Positions 60,674 to 64,000 of a stretch of DNA of 64,000 bases are shown in pieces (positions within the stretch are counted from its first letter, which is position 1; each line of letters opens with the position of its first letter). The notes beneath the pieces were generated by a model. It made no database searches. It was not told the DNA's origin and saw only the letters and a program-made list of their open reading frames with translations. The translations under genes and the position numbers were made by a program. Source of the DNA: Nematostella vectensis (Eukaryota > Cnidaria > Anthozoa > Actiniaria > Edwardsiidae); the NCBI RefSeq assembly GCF_932526225.1, contig NC_064034.1:1288001-1352000 (forward strand). The letters run 5' to 3'.

Positions 60674-61110
60674 GGGAGAACCACAGACCCCCTACATGGT
60701 AGAAAAATGAATGTGATGCGCCTTCTGCTTGCACTTTCAAGACTTTTGTTTGGCTGGCGTTGAAAATCGTTTTTCACCTAAACTGAGGCTTCTTTTACTT
60801 TTGCAGTTATGGTTTTATTAACTTCCATTATAAAATTTACCTATTTCAATTCATGTCAAAATATGAAAAGATATGTAAATAAGAGTTCAGTTGGGAAGGA
60901 GCTAAATGATGCTGTTTTCTATTTAGGTTTTAACAGAATAATGAGCATTTTATATACTTGAAAATGGCAAAATACGCCCCCAGATCCCCCTATACAATAG
61001 TTTTTACACCCCTGAAAAATGGGCATGAAACAACACTTCTCCTGGCTGGATGGTGTTCAAGGGGTGGTGTCTGCTCCTTACTCCCACAATTATAATAAAA
61101 ACAGCGACAT
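59393..61110. other. Intergenic, no gene seen
   Basis: It contains the ANKRD13C 3' UTR, a (CCCTAA)2-like word at 59592, a 20+ nt poly-G tract at about 60652 and a fragment at 60345-60420 resembling the ends of the element at 55705-56700 (CAGCCGGCTCTCCAGTGGGATT). Confidence 0.5.
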
Positions 61111-63995
61111 TCAGGCCATATGGCGGTTACCAAAATAAAAAGCAGTCCCCCCCCCCCCCCCAGCCAAGCTTTGCCTGCAATGAGAAAGAAAGGGCACTAG
61201 TGCTCTTTTTTTTTCTCGCGCGCTCCCTGTGTGCCCGATCTCCGCGACGCCCTGGGTCCCCGAGGATGGCAATGATGGCGCTGCCAAAGTCATCTTTTGT
61301 CTTCTCTGCCTTTTATGCATCTTATATTTGTGAAGCTCTGGCCAATCCGTTTTGGGTGCCCAACAAGGTTTAGGCTCGTGTTTCCAAAAAGGATTCAGCA
61401 CTGTCCAATCCCAGCCCTTCGGCCTAGCACAGTACTCCCCGTACGGTTTACGTACGACTTTAGCGAAAGATGTGTTATACCAGTTGTCTTTAACGTAATT
61501 CAAGTACTCTCTCATGTACTTGGGATAAGCCTGGTGAATTCCTATTAAGTTTGAGCACAGCTTGTCATTCAATCTGTCCTTCAAATCACTTCTGTAATGC
61601 ACCAAGCGCGAGTTATCTGCGAAATAGGTTACATCGTATTTATCGTCTTCTAATTCATTATGAACATAACAATCATCTGCCCGGCCATGGGATGACAAAA
61701 TTAGCGTGTCATTTCGCTTGACAAACTCGCTCGTTAGGTCCTTCCCGAGAATTAAAAGTCCAGAATCCATCGCCACCATACTAGGATCGCATCCAAGCCA
61801 GTCCCAGTAGAGGTACTTCTCGTTTTTCCTGTATTGCAAGTCGTTGGCGAGGTTATTCAAGCACACGAAATAGTCGTCATCGGTCTTGAGAAAAAAGTCG
61901 AAGTCGTAGGGCTCAAATGCCCAAAACAGCATCCACAAGTAACGATGGCCGTACCAGTAACCATTAGATGTAGGGAGAAATTCCAAATCGCCGTACTTTT
62001 TGCGTTCTTCGATAACTTTATCTCGAATATCGTCAGGCCAGCCTTTGACTCCGGGTGTCTACAAAACGAAGACCTAAAACCTAATACCTAAAACCTGTGA
62101 CCCCAAAAGCTACGACCCCTAAATCGACCTAAAGCTACGACCCCCCAAAAATTTCAGTTATTATTTAGTCTACCTTGCTTCTTAAATGACTACACAGCGC
62201 GAAAGTTTCATACGGAATCAGTGATCCTAATGAGGTAATTGAGCGAATTTTGTTGTGCTTTTCATGGACGAAATATTCTCATGTGCACGCCAATAAACTA
62301 TTTTTAATCGTCGTTTATTTGTCCCATTTAAAATGGTAGTTGCACACATTTTTCAGACACGCTCCTTTGCCCGAAAAATTATCCCAAAAACTCTCCCGGT
62401 AACCTAACAGACCCGGCAATTACCGGTTATTTAGAAAAATGCCCCCAGAATAGTTTTCGTCCTGGCGAGGAAAAGTGTTTATCAAAACAAAGCTCTTGCG
62501 TAGCGTGCCGATGTGGGTTCCAGACAAGTAAATTATAATTTTTAAAGTTTATGAATAGATTGGCTAAAAGGTTATTAAAATCCTAGTTTTGTCGATGTCT
62601 GTAGAAAACGTGCACCCCCAAAATTGCTGTGGCATCGACATTTTTCGAAAGAAAGACAAAGAACAAGTATAGTCTTATTTTGTAGAAAAACTAATAATTT
62701 CGTTCCCTGCTAGCAGAGGCCTCTTTTCTCTGTATTTCGCTGTGCTGGCGTTTGCGAGGAACTCCAGCCCAGCGAAATACAGAGAAAAGAGGCCTCTGCT
62801 AGCAGGGAAATAATTTCGCAAAGCTGTTTATATTTTTATGCGCACTGTGACAGCTAAATGTCAAATCATTTGACAGAGATGAAACTGATTGGTTGGAGGG
62901 AAATCTGATAGAATGATGTAAGCCTTGATTGGCCCACTTTTTACCGGGCAGTGGAATGGTTTTCTCTGTGATGAAAACTTTCTACAACTCGACACAACTA
63001 GAACATGAAGCGATTTCCCGTAAGTTAGCGGGCAATTAAGATTTTAGAAGAAACACCCGAAAATGTTTACCGGGTGACATTCCGGTTTCTGAGTTTATCG
63101 GCGTTTTAAGAAACGACCAAACGATGGCTTCGAGCTTGAAAAAATTCGCAAAAGGCGACATGCGAGTGCTCGGCACATAATGAACGACGCATGAAATGTC
63201 GAACTCCACGCTTCGTTCATACTTTGCCGAGCATTTGCGGGCCGCTTGTTGCATAGCTTTTCAGGCTAAAAGGCGTCGCTTGGCTATTCTAAATAATTGT
63301 GGAAGTGTTTTAAAGCCAGAAACTTGTTATTTAGGCTAAAAATCGAGCAAACTGGAGACAGCCGTGCAGCTAGTTTTTTTTCCTCCTTTACCGGAAGCCG
63401 TGCAAGTAGACACAGCAAATAATAAACGATGATTAAAATTCTTTATTGACATTGGCGCGCACATGAGAATATTTCCTCCATGAAAAGCACAACAAAATTT
63501 GCTGAATTACCTCATTAGGATCACTGATTCCATATGAACCTTTCGCGCTGTGTAGTCATTTAAGAAGCAAGGTAGACTAAATAATAACTGAAATTTTTGG
63601 GGGGTCGTAGCTTTAGGGGTCTAGCTTTTGGGGTCACAGGTTTTAGGTATTAGGTTTTAGGTCTTCGTTTTGTAGACACCCCTTTGCCATCCGTGAAAAA
63701 TCTCATCGCTATGTTAGGATAGCGGTTCAGAGTCGTCATCCACGTCTCTCTGTTGGCCATCCGACGATCTAGTCTAGTAGGAGCAGTTATCAATGCCATG
63801 AAAATATCTTTTTTAGGTTTCATATGTGTGTTTAATAGCTCTAACGCTCTTTTTGCCGTTAAGTAGGATTCCCTTTGGTCATTAACTTTCTCAAGTCTAA
63901 ACCTCCTTCTCCCCCATACATCGTTTGGAGAATCCAAATATACATATGGCTAATATTGCTAAGAAAATCCCGTACAAGAACTTATTAAACTTCTT
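61111..63995 (-). CDS. GT31 beta-1,3-galactosyltransferase-like gene, interrupted by a TIR element
   Basis: Coding blocks on the minus strand are about 63943-63680 and 62058-61111. The first has KDIFMALITAPTRLDRR and ANRETWMTTL, the usual start of the galactosyltransferase (Pfam PF01762) fold. The second has WYGHRYLWMLFWAF, FFLKTDDDYFVCLNNL with the DxD metal/UDP-sugar site, and SSHGRADDCYVHNEL. The enzyme would be a Golgi type II membrane protein extending glycans with beta-1,3-linked sugar. A typical anchor, MKKFNKFLYGIFLAILAICI, is encoded at 63995-63936 but in a frame one base off from the catalytic block, so there is a frameshift, a sequence error or an unseen splice. The TIR element between the blocks could be spliced out in frame (donor at 63679, acceptor at 62059). 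The last about 45 residues run into low-complexity sequence. Function versus pseudogene is undecided. Confidence 0.8.
62053..63682. mobile_element. Non-autonomous DNA element with about 260-bp terminal inverted repeats
   Basis: Both ends begin GGGTGTCTACAAAACGAAGA and continue as inverted copies for about 260 bp (62053-62315 and 63420-63682), including CTTGCTTCTTAAATGACTAC and GATCCTAATGAGGTAATT. The interior has no recognisable transposase; a fold-back element is nested at 62705-62807. No clear target-site duplication is visible at the outer ends. It interrupts the GT31 coding sequence. Confidence 0.92.
62705..62807. mobile_element. Palindromic fold-back element nested in the TIR element
   Basis: Two 38-bp arms, CCCTGCTAGCAGAGGCCTCT with TTTCTCTGTATTTCGCTG and its inverse, flank a 27-bp loop. 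ATAATTTCG occurs on both sides, a likely target-site duplication. One arm is also found at 16805-16843. Confidence 0.9.
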
Positions 63996-64000
63996 CATTC

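Noticed and set aside
63036-63254. 72-codon frame inside the TIR element, possible transposase remnant
   Set aside because: No DDE, THAP or other transposase motif was recognised; it may be chance.

Overview
The window looks like nuclear DNA of an early-branching animal, most likely an anthozoan cnidarian such as a sea anemone. This is inference: genes are intron-rich, introns are short with GT-AG ends, the proteins align closely with vertebrate ones by eye, there is an LGR-like receptor built from 72-nt leucine-rich-repeat exons, and many short inverted-repeat elements are present. No bacterial operons, rRNA or tRNA genes were recognised.

Layout: (1) 515-5391 (+), an unrecognised multi-exon gene whose introns hold three minisatellites. 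(2) 5608-10194 (+), ATPAF1, the mitochondrial F1-ATPase assembly factor. (3) 10438-11704 (-), a two-exon SppA/S49 peptidase. (4) 12400-16303 (+), TOPORS, a RING/RS-domain ubiquitin and SUMO ligase, with a probable U12 AT-AC intron inside the RING. (5) 18769-20403 (+), a secreted protein with a possible permuted papain/LRAT-like core and a poly-Asp/Lys-Arg tail. (6) 21067-25786 (-), a leucine-rich-repeat GPCR with a 70-copy minisatellite in one intron. (7) 29963-39570 (+), MFSD14 (HIAT1), a 12-TM MFS protein, with about 39 decayed copies of an exon start in intron 3. (8) 44820-45836 (+), an intronless orphan class A GPCR. (9) 48879-50349 (-), an unrecognised two-exon gene head-to-head with (10) 50695-59392 (+), ANKRD13C. 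(11) 61111 to about 63995 (-), a GT31 beta-1,3-galactosyltransferase-like gene interrupted by a 1.6 kb element with long terminal inverted repeats. Intergenic DNA holds satellites (136 x 20 bp; 15 x 55 bp) and several MITE-like elements.

The most striking pattern spans several genes. Many intronic minisatellites start at, or include, an exon-intron junction, so each repeat unit carries a decoy splice site and sometimes coding sequence. This happens at donors (unrecognised gene, TOPORS, the secreted-protein gene, MFSD14 twice) and acceptors (MFSD14 exon 4, ANKRD13C exon 10). I found no operon-like cooperation between neighbouring genes. The shared feature is this splice-junction-seeded repeat growth, together with a transposon in the glycosyltransferase gene whose two ends could work as splice sites.
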